In this document: positions 40,728-52,957 of the stretch, piece by piece | Layout: each line of letters begins with the position of its first letter | How positions within the stretch are numbered: position 1 is the stretch's first letter | DNA from: Volvox africanus | Taxonomy: Eukaryota > Chlorophyta > Chlorophyceae > Chlamydomonadales > Volvocaceae | DNA length: 64,000 bases | Direction of reading: 5' to 3' | NCBI GenBank assembly: GCA_030268105.1 | Contig: BSDZ01000080.1 | Span: 4,341,501-4,405,500, forward strand | Notes under the pieces: model-generated | The model's input: only the letters and a program-made list of their open reading frames with translations | What the model was told of the DNA's origin: nothing | Databases searched by the model: none | Made by a program: the position numbers and the translations under genes

Positions 40728-41792
40728 TTACCCCTTGTACCGGTTGTACTCGTCATCGTTGTACCCCTTGTACCCCTTTTTTTCGTCCTCCTGCTTCCCG
40801 CTACGGACAGCTTCATTTTGTCTCAAATCTCCTGTCGCTAGCGCCAACTCAGATTGCGCCAGTTGCATAATTTTACTGGCACTTCCACCGGACGTACGAT
40901 TGCCACGGCATGCGCGCAACATCCTTCGAAGGACAAGGAGCTGTAGATTTAAATGCCGATTTTCCGTCTGTAAAATGGAAGGAGCAGGAAAGAGGCAACA
41001 ACATATACGACGTTCACTTGAGCATCCCAATTGAAGCCGCTTCCCCTTTAACCGTGCAGCCATCCGGCTGTAGCTGACTACGTGCATTCACAACTTGTGC
41101 ATTATACAATATTTCATCGAGATGTCAAAAGCTAATACATTAAATAACTCGGGAGCCTCTGCGTGCTGTAGCACAGCCGGGCAGTCGGATTTCCCTTCCC
41201 TTGTCCTGTTTACCATTTGCCCTTCGTTGCTCTCACCTCAAGACGCTCGTTTGAAACTGTCAGCTCGTACATCAACTGCCGTGAACACCAACAACCGACG
41301 CAAGTCGTAAATAAGACGGTGAGCATAGAATACATTCTAGTTCGTCCCTCTAGGGCAGCAGTGTGTTACCCTGAAATAACACCCAACAGACAAGGTAACG
41401 CACGTAACACGATCTCAGCAGCTGACATTGCATGCAATCCGTGATGTAATCAGAACGGCAGAGACATATATTACGATGCTTCCATGTGAAAACAACCACA
41501 TATCACTGGATCGGCTTCTGGATTCCACGAGAGGGGCAATCGTAATACAAATTCAGCAGTATTCGTCTGGTTTGTGGGGGATGTCGTTGTGGGTTGTACC
41601 CCTGACATGTGCAAGCAAAAGCTGGAGCACATCTGCACTCCAGAGTTAATAACCACGACGGTCCCTGGGTTTCACCGGTTTCACCTTATCACGCACTTCC
41701 TGTGCTTGCGCCTGAGCTTGCTGTTGTCCCAAGCGCACTTGCTGACTCGAAGAGGAGCTGTTGGAGCCCCACGAGGACATATCAGCTGTCAT
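40728..41792 (-). CDS. Small coiled-coil protein, family not recognised
   Basis: Three exons join in phase 0 (41685-41792, 41237-41275, 40728-40967) to give 128 residues. Start MTADMSSWGSNSSSSS, then a Gln/Ala-rich helix. A predicted coiled coil runs across both introns (EVRDK, LMYELTVSNERLE, TENRHLNLQLLVLRRML), with leucines at heptad-like spacing. The C-terminus is a second helix (SKIMQLAQSELALATGDL) followed by a charged, Tyr/Gly/Lys-rich tail ending YNRYKG. The tail is encoded by near-repeats of ccccttgtac on the plus strand. An in-frame second Met lies at 41780. I do not recognise the family; a small coiled-coil adaptor is only a structural description. All splice sites are GT-AG and the frame closes, which supports a real gene. 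Confidence 0.6.
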
Positions 41793-41877
41793 AATGAAAA
41801 GTAGCAACACCTGCAGAGGGAGAAAACATGCCAACTAAACCTTATTTAAAACTATCCATACAACGCCTCATCAGTGT

Positions 41878-42078
41878 ATGTACTTGCACTTACATAACGA
41901 CCTGCCGCTGGAACCAACTTACCAGGCCGATGATGAAGGAGGGGCTGATACCCCTATCGGGCGCTGGCTGTGCAGCCCACATGAAGATTCCTCAGATCCC
42001 GCAATTGTATCCCGGCGTAAAGTCCTGCTGCATCGGCCTTCTGCACCTTCAGTACGAAGACTTGCTAACACAGAATAA
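41878..42078 (+). CDS. Possible small ORF or 5' exon, hydrophilic
   Basis: A 66-codon plus-strand frame beginning MYLHLHNDLPLEPTYQ and rich in Asp, Glu, Ser and Arg, ending SAPSVRRLANTE before a stop. The composition resembles a disordered coding region, but no domain or splice partner is evident. It sits between the divergent coiled-coil gene and PRPF38B and could be an upstream ORF or chance. Confidence 0.2.
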   Translation: MYLHLHNDLPLEPTYQADDEGGADTPIGRWLCSPHEDSSDPAIVSRRKVLLHRPSAPSVRRLANTE

Positions 42079-42496
42079 ACCGAGATACCATACTGGTTAG
42101 GCGTGTGCCTGCCTTAGTTTACTTGTAAACGTATTGCATGCTGCAATAGAACATGGAAGATATGACCGAATACGGCAAGCACCAAAGATTCATTGCGTGG
42201 TGTACATAGCCTAGTAGAGACTCACGACGATATGCATATGAGTTTCTACAACGTAGGTAAATCAATAAGTTTTGACGACGTTGACAGTTTTGTGATTTCT
42301 TGAAGTTCCTAATACTTGCTGCTTTGTTCAAAAGCGCGTTCCTGTACAGACTATGCTCCAAGAGTTTAACATTTATTTCTAATCCCTCCATCATGGCCGG
42401 CTAGCTGTTGGGGCGGCTAAGCGGTGGGTGCTGGATACAAACAGGACCGCGGGCCTCCTTGCATCCGGAGCAACGTCGGTCCAGGATAGTAGCATC

Positions 42497-44343
42497 ATGG
42501 AAATTTACGGGTCCAATACTACATACAATCTTGAAAACGTCCTTCGCCAGAACATATTGGGATCCGACTACTATCGACAAACATGTACCTCTTTAAACAA
42601 CTGGTCTGATATCGTGGATGAAGTTTACGAGAATGTCGATCACGTGGAGCCTTGGATGAGTGGTAATGCGCGGGGCGCATCGTCAGCCTTCTGCCTCCTC
42701 CACCGACTTTTTACCTTAAAGCTGAACGCAAAGCAGATTAAGGACATGCTTGATCATCGAGATTCCCCGTACATCCGCGCGGTGAGGCCTTTCGGCGTTT
42801 CAGGAACGTGACTTAGAGGAAGGATCCACAATTTGATGTCGTAGCTTACAAGCGGTGGAGACACCCACTCGGCATACAAGTGGAGGTGTTGTACCTACTT
42901 TTTTGGATAATATTGCTGCAAAGTTTCGCCTGCTTGCCTGCAGGTCGGTTTCCTGTACCTGCGGTACGTTGCGGACCCTAAGACGCTTTGGAGCTGGTGT
43001 GCTCCGTACGTCAAAGATCAAGAGGTGTGTGAATCAATGGGAGAATATCTTTGGCAGTTTCGGAAGTTGAAGTCTGAATGTTGAATGATCATTGCCGTAC
43101 TGGATGCCGCTGCCACCTGATGTCACGAGATTGCCTGCATTCACGCAGATGTTTGCACCAAGCGGACCGGATCAGAAGGAGGTGACCGTGGGCGACTACG
43201 TCCGAGACCTGCTTTTGTCTCAGGTAGGGTGTTCATAAGAGGGAGCAAATGCTCCCAAACTGAGCCCCTGGTCCCGCGCCCCTAGTTTGGTGCCATGCAC
43301 AGGGTCGGCGTCGGGGGCAGGCTCGGATAACTGGCAGCGGCCCAACATCACGGTGGTCGGAGGATTCGCACCCAGGACATGTTGAACACCCCTGCCGTCG
43401 GTAGGGTGCGGTCCATGCGCAACGTGTGAATTTCTCTTCGAATGCCCTCAGATGAGGATTGACGCTGAGGCTTGCGTTTGTTCCTTAGGCCGCAACTCAT
43501 ATGAGGCTTGTTCCCAATTCTGTTTTGATTTCCTTATTCTCTACTGAGTCATGTCCCAAGCTGGCATGGAAATTCGTTTCCTGGTATCCAGTAGGGTAAT
43601 TTCGTTGGAGAACAAATAATCAAATCAAATCTGTCACTGTTACCTAATGTCAATTGCAGTACTACTTCGAGACGATTTTTCCACGAATTCCAAAGCCGGT
43701 CCAAGACGCAATTAATGAGGATTTAAAGTCACGTAACTTGCCCACCACAGCAAAAGGCAATGGCGGTGCTGGCGGTGCTGACCGCCGTGGTGTCGATGAC
43801 ACAGGCAACCGCCGGCCGGCCTCAGTCAAAGCATCACTGTCAGTTGCGTTTGGACAAAGAGCTCCAAATCGCTCTGGTGCACGAGAGGAGGGGCGTGGGC
43901 GTGATCCATCAGCCACGATGCGTGACAATATTGTTGGCAGCGGGAAAGTACGTAGCTCGGCATCACCTGACCCACCGAGGGATCGTGATCGCCGTGAACC
44001 ACCGCCGGCACGACGGGACTACGACCGTGATCGTGATGGACGCGGTGGCGGTGCAGGCTCAGATCGGCGAGATCGTGGCTATGATTGGGACCGGCGTGAT
44101 GCACGTGAAAAGGGCAGAGTCCGTGACGAGCGTGATTATGGCCGTGAACATGACAGGGACCGAGCACGGCGGTCGTATGATGATCGCACCGAGAGCCGCC
44201 ACAGGAGCAGGAGCCGGAGCAGTGACCGTCGTGATGGCGGCCGTGATACACGGGATGTGTTTAGGGAAGGTGCAGCACGAGAGCGCCGAGGAAACGAAGA
44301 TGACGTGCGTGCACGGTACGGTAGTGGGAGCAACCGCCGGTGA
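42497..44343 (+). CDS. PRPF38B: Pre-mRNA-splicing factor 38B (PRP38 family)
   Basis: PRP38-family proteins act in spliceosome activation in the nucleus. Exons at about 42497-42782, 42946-43025, 43149-43221 and 43660-44343 join in phase. The PRP38 core is clear: TYNLENVLRQNILGSDYYR, IVDEVYENVDHVEPW, SSAFCLLHRLFTLKLNAKQI, SPYIRAVGFLYLRYVADP, VTVGDYVRDLLLSQYYFETI and FPRIPKPVQDAINEDL. The C-terminal ~190 residues are Arg/Asp/Ser-rich (RDRDR, RSRSRSSDRRDGG), as in PRPF38B. This low-complexity tail opens long shadow frames on both strands. An in-frame ATG 23 codons upstream (42428) is possible, but 42497 sits nearest the conserved start. Convergent with the calmodulin-like gene. Confidence 0.88.
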
Positions 44344-44733
44344 TATGATCATCGAGCGATCATCTGCTTCGTTTCTCTGTGCTTGTGCATCTGATGGTCT
44401 AGAAAAGGTGGACGTGTATGAGACACGCCTCTGAAATGAACTAAATAGTCACACGACCTGTGACTCGCCAAAAGGCCCCGGTGAAATTCATTTCCAGCCA
44501 TAGCTGGGCGCATTGTAACGGTTTGACTGAATTGGGTAACCGTCACCGAGCATATTGTCCCCAACCAAATACCAGCAGACCGACACAGCTACAAAAGTAC
44601 ATGTTTTGGCCCCGAATACGCAGCGCATAAATAAAGTATCAACACATCAATGGCCTCAGTCGTATCCGGGGTTCACGTGTTTCCCTTCCACTCTTATGCG
44701 GAAGCCTTGACATCTTCTGGGCCAGGCCGGCTT
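44344..44733. other. Convergent 3' spacer of PRPF38B and the calmodulin-like gene
   Basis: Non-coding. A TGTAA lies near 44514 for the plus-strand gene, and AATAAA occurs near 44630. No gene is seen. Confidence 0.5.
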
Positions 44734-46697
44734 TTACTTCGTTGCGACCACGCGAATGAACTCCTGCATAACGTAACAAGCCGATAGCCGATCAAGGGCG
44801 AAAACGGTCGTGGCATGGAAAATGACATTGTTGTTGATGCCACCGTTCCTTGCACAAATACTGGAGGCTGGCGCCGTACCTCGTAATTAATCTGCACAGC
44901 CGGAAATTTTACAAGGTTGTGTTCAGCGGTTATGCTCTTGACTTAACTTGCAGTTCCTAACTTGTCCCTGCCGGTTGGTCCCTTACCATGCCGTCTTGAT
45001 CTATATCTGCCTCTTGAATCATGTCATCCACCTGAAAATGGCAACCGGAGAGGTCGAAAGATCGTCACCTCGTCAGGTGAAACATGGTGGCAAATCAGTT
45101 CTAGGGAAAGTGGCTAAATTGTGACGCACGTTATGCCTCCAGTCGTAAGTCTGTGAATCCCGTCGGTCGGTCGTTCTTACCCTTGTGCGCCCTTGGGCAC
45201 ACAGCGATGCCCCCTCGGCAATAAGGTAGTCAGAACATACGTTTAGACGCTTACACGGCGTTCCTCTCTTACCTGCTCCTCAGTCAGGGTCTCGCCGATG
45301 TTGGTCATAATATGCTTGAGCTACAGCAGAGGTAGGGCCTCTTATGTCTGATTTCGTTTGTTAACGGTTAGTACCTCAGGGTAACAGCCCTTACCTCAGC
45401 CGCGTTGATCTGGCCATTCCCATCACGATCAAACCTGTGCGGTTCAGATGCAGGAAACGGACCACCTGTAATATCCTATTGTGTTTTCAGCTTATAAAGT
45501 CCATCGATTTCACACATGGACTCATGCGGATGTACACAGGTATTCCAAGATTTGGCACATCTCTCATGCCGACCTCCTTGTCTTCTGGCTTGAGGAGGAA
45601 GTCAGAAGACAAGGAGGTCGGCATGAGAGATGTGCCAAAGGGAGATGCGTGTTTGGAGATGAGCACCTCGCCCATGCAGTATACATGCAAGACGCAACTA
45701 GGAATTTGCTCAACCTTTCCCGACTACGTACGCGAAGCAAACGTCAGGTCAGCCTTCACCGCTATCACCGATCAGCCTACACCGTACGTGACCCCGCTCT
45801 TATTATGAATACTCTGAGGGCTGTACAAGAAGGCCAGCATGTCACTCCTGTGAACTTCCATGGTATGCCATGAGCTGGACATGAAGGTAAACGCTAGCCT
45901 TAATTAACAAGCGCTGTGCATTCCTGCTTCTTGTCTATGGAGCCAGGCTGTATTGGGTTAAACCACAACGGAACAATACCCCTACAACATGCGTGTATGT
46001 GAAGCTTACATGCGGAAGGCTTTTCGCAGATCTTCCTCGGGATCCACTGGGGATGGCTGCCTGGTCATAAGGCCAACAAACTCCCCGAAGTCAACGTACC
46101 CGCTTCCTGAAGTCACCGTAATTCAAACTTGTACGGCAATGCGATGAATTATTTAGATCCGCAGTCGGAATGAAACTGCTATTGGGGACATGAACGAGGA
46201 CAGCTATACTTACCGTCTTTGTCCACTTCAGTCATCATCAAGCATATCTCTTCCTCCGTTGGTGTTTGCCCAAGTCCTCGCATCACCGTTGCAAGCTCCT
46301 CCTTGATTATCAAGTCTGTGCACCAACGGACGGCCAAGACTCAAACGGGATACAATAAGCTAGATATTTAAGCCCGGGCTCTACCCATTCCTCACAGTTC
46401 CCGTCCTTGTCGAAGAGCCTGCGAAACGCGCGACAGGGCGGGGATGATGTGTGCGCCGGTCTTGCGGGCTACAATAACATGTGTACAATTACTTACTTGA
46501 AAGCCTCCCAGTACTCCCTAAGGATGATCTGAAATGAGAAAGTATCAACACTTGCGTAATCTGTAGGCATGCCTTTATCTTTTCGGCTAGGGCTCTTCAT
46601 TTAACCGTACCTCTGGAATTTGCGCAAATTCTTTCTTCCATCTGTCAAACTCCTTCTCGTCATCCCTTTCCCTGTCCTTTTCCCTGTCCTTTTCCAT
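44734..46697 (-). CDS. Calmodulin-like four-EF-hand protein with charged N-terminus
   Basis: Ten exons fit in phase: 46611-46697, 46497-46528, 46396-46418, 46214-46315, 46010-46106, 45395-45434, 45273-45320, 44987-45031, 44880-44891 and 44734-44763, giving 171 residues. The N-terminus MEKDREKDRERDDEK is a charged extension absent from calmodulin. EF loops: DKDGNYLIIKEE (position 6 Tyr instead of Gly), DKDGSGYVDFGE, DRDGNGQINAAE and DIDQDGMINYEE. The family element MTNIGETLTEEQVDDMIQEA is present, and it ends FIRVVATK. It shares the 12-nt (I/V)NYE micro-exon and the AAE|L(K/R)H intron with the calmodulin gene in this window, so the two are paralogues. It has an extra intron before VDDM. Likely a calcium sensor; EF1 may bind weakly. 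An in-frame ATG choice other than 46697 is possible. Confidence 0.85.
45551..45639. repeat. Near-perfect 89-nt inverted-repeat hairpin in an intron
   Basis: Arms 45551-45587 and 45603-45639 are perfect 37-bp reverse complements. Four more pairs (one G-U wobble) extend the stem to 45591/45599, leaving a 7-nt loop gaggagg. It lies in the 45435-46009 intron of the calmodulin-like gene and could form in RNA from either strand. Confidence 0.95.
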
Positions 46698-48273
46698 TCA
46701 GTTTTGGTAAAGTGACAATAGTAGATATGAAAACAATACGCAAGGAGCACGATAATTTCACTTTGTGTATGCGGATGTAAATTTTGGAGGCCGTAGTTTT
46801 CTCGAAGGCCGTACAAGAACGGCGCCCTCGCTGACTCGAAAAAGTTCTGGTCCCAAGACGGCTTGCACTCTGATCGTTGTGCTCGCTCTTGTTGTATGCA
46901 TCTCCTGACCTCGGTTATTGGAAACCTCAACATGGAATGGATGTGGTCCGATATGTTGTTACGAGCTCGCACGAGCTCATAAGACCCAAACGAACCAGGA
47001 CGATGATTGGACTGGGATCTTGAGCATGGGAAGGGAAAAGAGAGGAGAAAACCGACACGGAGCTGAGCCCTAAATGTTTTTCCTTCCCTGATTCCCAAGA
47101 GAAAACTGTCCACCTAGGCTAGCGTAGGTTAAGTCTTAACCATTTTCAAAGAGGGTATGAAATGGACGACTAGGACGACGACGACGACGATGATGATGAT
47201 AATGATGATGACGACGATGTGAACTCGTAAGGCCCGGAACGAGCCAGGAGGCTCACGAACTCAATACCAAAAACAAAAACCTGAAAGGACAAAGGAAAAA
47301 CAGCAATTGCAATAAAAGATTATTTAAATAGAGAAATTACGAGACGTTATACCGTCTCGCCTGACCGAGTCCCTCTCACATTCTGAATTTCATGAAACGC
47401 CATGGCCAGTCTTCGCTGACTACCCAAGCTCATGACCGCAACCATATTCCCTTCCAGAAATGGATGCAATACATGATACATATTTTCACCTGATTGTGTA
47501 CAGCGTTGCACGATTCCGACTAACCCACATGTATATGATTCTGTGATGCTCCATCTGCAAGGGAAATGGTTTAAAACTGTACTTATACATAACATATGGG
47601 CATCTGAATGCATGACACACGTAATGCGATACTAGTGAACATTTGTAAGAAATGGATACAACTGACAGCTGTCAACGTCCGCCCTAGCCTGGCCAGGAGA
47701 TCGGAGCCAAAGGCCACCCCCGACAAATATCTACGTCGTTGTTGGGTGCATTAGCCCAGCGTATATAATCGTATGCCTCAACTATCATGTTATTAAGGTG
47801 TGGGGGGGCCATGCACTGCACCTTCGGTTGGACTACTGGCCTCGTAGCTTTCCAGGACACAGGGAACACATTTAAGCAAGGGTACGTGCAAAATGCAACT
47901 TTAATTTGGTTGAAGTGATTCGTTGCGGCTATACAGGGTATCCAGGGGTTAAGGCTGCGAACAGGTTTAAGGTGAACACAATTTTAGTCAAAGCCTGCAA
48001 GCATTTGCTTTAAACCAACTCCACATTACCAAATCCTGTCGGATCCCTGCGATGTACAGAGCCATATGAAAAATACTGGGAAATGTTAAAGTTAAATAAT
48101 TAAGTTTTGCCAAGATGCCTGTCATGCATAAGCGCGCACGCGCCTCCTTGGGTCCACAACGTGGCGGTTTGCGGCCTTGTGTCTTCTGCTGTCCCAGATT
48201 CGCAGCTTCGAAGTTAACCGGCGTCACAAAGCCACACACTTGACATTACAGGTGCAGAACACAATCCAGAAAA
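46698..48273. other. Spacer with possible unassigned minus-strand exons
   Basis: Mostly unassigned. Minus-strand open frames at 47347-47556 (after a CTTGCAG acceptor, ending SGETV), 47690-47869 (region VSWKATRPVVQPKVQCMAPP) and 48090-48239 look somewhat coding, but I could not chain them in phase or recognise a domain. They may be an unrecognised gene or the 3' UTR of the MSS51-like gene. A GAC/GAT microsatellite lies at 47173-47219. Confidence 0.25.
47173..47219. repeat. GAC/GAT trinucleotide microsatellite
   Basis: An imperfect run of gac then gat units with one aat interruption, in non-coding sequence upstream of the calmodulin-like gene. Confidence 0.8.
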
Positions 48274-50651
48274 TCATGACTTTTGCAGAAGACGCGCGAC
48301 CGGGGCAATCATGGCATCGTACATCACCTGCGCTGCCCGCCTAGCTATTGTTTTGGCGCTGTACTTGCCAGAACGACGACCCCGATGCGTCCGTGACTGC
48401 ACAAGTCTATGTTTGTATACACCTAGCCAGGCATTCTTCCTGTACACGTCGTTAGCAAGCGTGCCGCTCTGGGCCAGCTTAAGTGACGTGTAGGGGTTCG
48501 GCGATGCTGGGTCGTCTCCGCGCCATCCGTACTCATGGAGCCATTCAGCCTCCATCTGCGCCTCCACGCTCGTGTTAGTGGCAACCACAAGGCAGGGAAC
48601 TTCGTCTGTCCCGGAAGTCTGCTGGCCACCACCCAATGATCCGCCGGTCGGGGACCGCCTCACCCTGCACAGTGCCACAGATCCCTTTGTCCCTTGGCTT
48701 GCACTTTCGACTTTACATTTTGAGAGCCAAAGGGAGTTCCGAACAGGGCGCACCTGACGAGAGACTTGACGGTCTCAGTCCAATCGTAGTCGGGACACGT
48801 GAAGCCCGGGTTGAAGGCAAAGTAAATGTCAGGCGCTTCACGATGCTGTAACCCATGCTGATCTGTCACGCCCTGCTCGTACGTGCCCTGCAACCAAACC
48901 CAGCTCACGTGATAAAATGAGCCCGCATAAAATGTGCCCGGTAGGAAAAGGAACGGAAAAGGAGGTTATGGTGCCAGGCATGTCCTAAGACGTGAATGGC
49001 GCGGCGAAGGTAGGCATCTAGGGCCAAGCTCGCGCATGCATGGCGGTCTCAGGCTTCACGTATAGTACAAAGGAATACGTGGCAAATGACGTCATGACGT
49101 AAGGCGATTATCACGTAGAGCAGCAACAGAACTGCTTACGGCTGCATATTCGCATCTCTGACGCCGGAGCTTGCACTGCACACCTGCTCAAACCGCATAG
49201 TTACACGGCCCTGCTGCGCCTCAGTGCTTGCAAGGTGCTCAGACACCTCGGGCCCAACAAACATAATCCGCACGTCTTGGTCCAATGCGGCGGCAATGAC
49301 CTGGCGATGCAAAATAAGCTCGATGCAGTTGGGCGGGTTTTACAAATGTAATAAGATATCCGACTTTAACCGGCATCTTCGGCAGGAGTGCCCACCGCCT
49401 TACCTGCCACGAACTTATATCTCCCAACTCCGCATCCGCAGCTGCACCGAGTACGACCAGCTCCAGGGACCGCCCCTCATCTTTGGCCCGACGCGCCGCT
49501 TCGCGAGCTGCAGGAATATTTTGAAGGGCGTAGGTCGCGGTATACGCGTAGCTAAGGGTGGACGTGCGCTCGGCCAGCTCAACCGCAAGTTGCAGCTGGG
49601 CTTCGGCAGAGCCCGCGCCATCAGGTGAGCCCGCAAAGCCCGGCCCATCCGGGGCATCTTGAGCGGCACGGTTTCGCCCATGCTGTGAGGTTGCAGCTGC
49701 ACTGTCGACGTCTAGCTTGCGAGGCCTGTGAGCAAGGGTGATACGAGTTACGGCGATGAAGCTAACATAATGCTGAGTGAATGTCACATCCCGCTGAAGA
49801 CCATCACCTCGTCTACAAGAATACGACACTCAGTGTAATCTCGGGGGGAATAACTGCGGTTGCAGGATGGTGTAACCAAATGCCACGGGAATATCCTGAC
49901 GCGCCTCGGCCAATCCTCCGCTTGGAGATCCTGGATTTTGGGTCGGGGCTCACCGCTTAGCTGCAGGGGCATCCTCGCCTTCTTCACCCCGGTGCTCGGA
50001 TCGCGGAAAGACAAGCAGGAATTTTTCTGGGGCAACATATTCCCATCCATGCTGAGCATGCGCTGGCACCATAAAGGCGTTCAGCTCGGGCTGCTGCACT
50101 ACCGAAAGTGATTGCGCAGTGGAGCCACCGCTGGATCCGGTCCCTTTCTGCTCTGAGGCCAGGATCTGGCTGTTGAGGAGGCGATCGGCATGACGCATGC
50201 ACCGAAGCGCCTCGCATACGGCTGCATGGTTTGACGCATCGTCGATTAAATGCTGCGGGCTGCAATAATGAACTGCACGTAAAAAAACGTGTTCTGCGGT
50301 AAGTAGCGGGAGCGAGGTGTCCGCCATATCCATTTCATTAGGCGTGTCCGGCTGGCGTGCAGACGACCGTACACCATCCTTTGGAAAGTGCGTTAGTACG
50401 GCAGCCATGGGGCAGCCATCTTAAAGTATACAACATTGCATACAATCTTTGACCCCAGCTTGCGTACCGCTGTCACAATTCGTGCACGACGTAGGACAGT
50501 CATCCAAGGGCCCAGCGCATACAGCGCAACAGTCAAGACCAGGTGACAGCTCGGGATCATCATCTATCCTTGCTGTACCTTCACCTGACAGCTGATGCAT
50601 AGCTTCTGCGGCTGGCCTAAGGAGAGGATGGATTGTGATGTTGGTTACCAT
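48274..50651 (-). CDS. MYND zinc finger / MSS51 C-terminal-domain protein
   Basis: Resembles the MSS51-like zinc-finger MYND proteins (yeast Mss51 is a mitochondrial COX1 translation regulator; animal relatives include MSS51/ZMYND17). Start ATG 50651. The MYND-like finger spans an intron (donor GTATGC near 50446, acceptor near 50274): CCAVCAGPLDDCPTSCTNC, then FHYCSPQH, then HAAVCEAL. One ligand position is His instead of Cys. The C-terminal domain shows the family elements in order: LELVVLGAAADAEL (49440s), DQDVRIMFVGPEV (49270s), IYFAFNPGFTCPDYDWTETV (48770s) and VPCLVVATNTSVEAQMEAEW (48560s). It ends in a basic tail, ARLLQKS. Exon borders between 49700 and 50110 are not resolved. Mitochondrial function is inferred from the family only. 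Confidence 0.65.
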
Positions 50652-52957
50652 GTCAGCCGCAGGTTGTCCAGGAAAGTTAACGTATTACAATTCAAGGCCA
50701 ACAGGATGAACTTGACCCACAATGACAATATTTAATCCTTCAAATAACTTTGTGGGTCGAAACTGCAATCTTCAGACGTTTCGCAATTATTAACTGGTAG
50801 CGGTACGGCGGATGTGAAGCTATTAAAGCTTGTTTTGCTCAGCTTTTGTAGCCTGGGCATCACAACGGTTCGAGGCTAAAACTGAGAAATATAATACTAC
50901 AACAAACGTCCCGTTCGTTGCACAGTTGCCCTCTTGCCTTTTTTTCTTGCCCAAAAAGGCGATGCCAGACGTTACCCGAATCCTACCGGAAAACGGATAC
51001 TCCTGCACTTTGCGGGCCTCAAACTTGTTTTGGATTGCTGGAACACAATCAAGAACAAATGTGTGAAGTTATTTTTAATGGAAGTAAGATGTTTTGATGC
51101 TTTGGGGAGCTTGTCCGTGACAAAATGCCGTCGTACGGAAGTAGGCAATGGCCGCTGGTCAGTGCCCTTGTACCCCCATCTTCTTGCCCGTACTTTGTAA
51201 CCAGGCTCAGTAATTTCCCTTCACCTGTCCCTTGCTTAGGGTTGCAGCCCAAGCCTCTCGAGCCCCTCTGCATAGCTCCTGTGCACGAGGGTGCACACCA
51301 CTTCGGCTTCCCCTCGTATAACAGCGTACGACCTCCGCATATCATCCCCATCTCCTTCGGTTTCTGCAGCCATAATCTATATAATAAAGTGGTTTACCCG
51401 CTAGAAATCAGGCTCCTAGCAGCCGGGCCTCGTTTCGTTGACCACGCGGCCTTCACTTGTAGACATCTGCTGCAGACGACAGTATCGTGCTCTGGGAGCG
51501 TGCAATGAACTAAGTTGAAGTGGCTGTTATCAGCATGGGTCCCTTCGTTATCAGCTAAGTTAAGGAACCAATTACGAGCTACTGGAGTCACTTCTGATGA
51601 GATTGACACATTTAATGGAGTATAACCAAGCCAGCAATTGAATATGGCACGTGTAGGAATGTGATCCTAAACAGTCTGTCACATAGGACACAAATCCTTC
51701 AGCCGTGGCAAAGCCGCGACGTGAGACAAACACCCTGACAGACACAGCTGTGCTTAGCCCGGGGACCCAGAGAATTAATCGAGGCCTCCAAAGCTGCGCG
51801 GTATTAAGAGGGTCAAGAAGGCTGCGGGGGGGGAGAAGGTAAAGAAAGCAGCAAGCACTTAAACACGTAAAGCTACCGCAGTCAAGTCAGAGGGGCGGCA
51901 CAGCATTGCCCCGTGTACCCCGGCCTTAATGTAGAGCAGCAGTGCAGTGAGATGAGCGCTAATTGATCACGATTGCACGTAACATTTCATATACAGCAGC
52001 CAGGCTAGCATGGCTGACTGTGGCGTAACAAGCTGCCTGCCGCCTCATATGTCGTTATAGGTTCAAATAGTAGGTCGTACCGCACTGCACTATACCGTAC
52101 CGTCGTGCTGAGGGCCCAAGCTCCCCTGGCAAGTATTCGCGCACTACAGGCCCCAAGATTCACCCCTTACAGCCTCGGTATCTTGTGAATGTGTTTGGGT
52201 CTTTGAGTCTAAATTTCGCAGCTTTGGCTGCTGACCTAAGGACTGTGTAAGTTTGGCACTGGTATGTACTGCTTGCTTTGATATTTACCCGAAATGGCGC
52301 TGTCATGGATACACGGTTACGTGGCTTTATGCATTTTGATGTACGCTCCCATGTTGGGTCCACACCACCACTGGATTCTCACAGTAAGTGGATCCCTTCG
52401 AAAACATCCACGACGCCTCATATGATAGGCCTACCAGCACAGATATTGTCTTAATTCGTTGGCTTGCTGAGGTCTCTTACTGATATGGTAAATCATTACG
52501 TATCCGCTTGCCACCGGCAAAGATCAACCATTGACGGGAATCTTACGCCAGGACCTGCATGGCACCTACCGGTAACCAGGTCAAGGATTCTCCAGGATAA
52601 ACGTGCAAGGATACGACACATATTACAAAGAGCCAAATGGATAACTCAACGTGCACACGGCTGTTATGCGGTTCACCAAACCGGAATACTGGTGCTACCG
52701 CGCGACCACTGCACGCAGCATACGGCGTCCCATAGTTTCCAAGGTGAACCCCAAACAACCAAATTTCACGTCCTTGACTGAACAATCTGGGAGCAATGCA
52801 CTGTTCAAAGGAAAGCCCATGTGTGAGTGCGTCTTTCCCCTTGAGGACGTCGGAGGCGGCCAAGAGGGCCATACGGCCCATGGGCCCGAGAACCAGCCAG
52901 CATCACCACCCTCATGAAATGTTTACATTAAATGGTTAAGAACTCCAATGCAGTTCC
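50652..52957. other. 2.3-kb spacer, no supported gene
   Basis: Open frames up to about 127 codons occur on both strands (51049-51508, 52160-52363, 52464-52917), but none has recognisable domains or matching splice sites. A short Lys/Ala-rich frame near 51805-51860 (IKRVKKAAGGEKVKKAAST) is too short to judge. Repeat-derived sequence is possible. Confidence 0.35.

Noticed and set aside
43760..44434. Long plus- and minus-strand frames over the PRPF38B tail
   Set aside because: Shadows of the Arg/Asp-rich low-complexity coding sequence; the real frame continues the PRP38 domain.
46601..47113. 170-codon minus-strand ORF
   Set aside because: It overlaps exon 1 of the calmodulin-like gene in another frame, with no domain of its own.
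51049..51508. Overlapping ORFs of about 100-127 codons, possible repeat element
   Set aside because: No reverse transcriptase, transposase or terminal repeats could be seen; a repeat origin needs a genome-wide search.
52464..52917. Open frames on both strands upstream of CPN10's 3' end
   Set aside because: No domain, no splice sites, no homology recognised.
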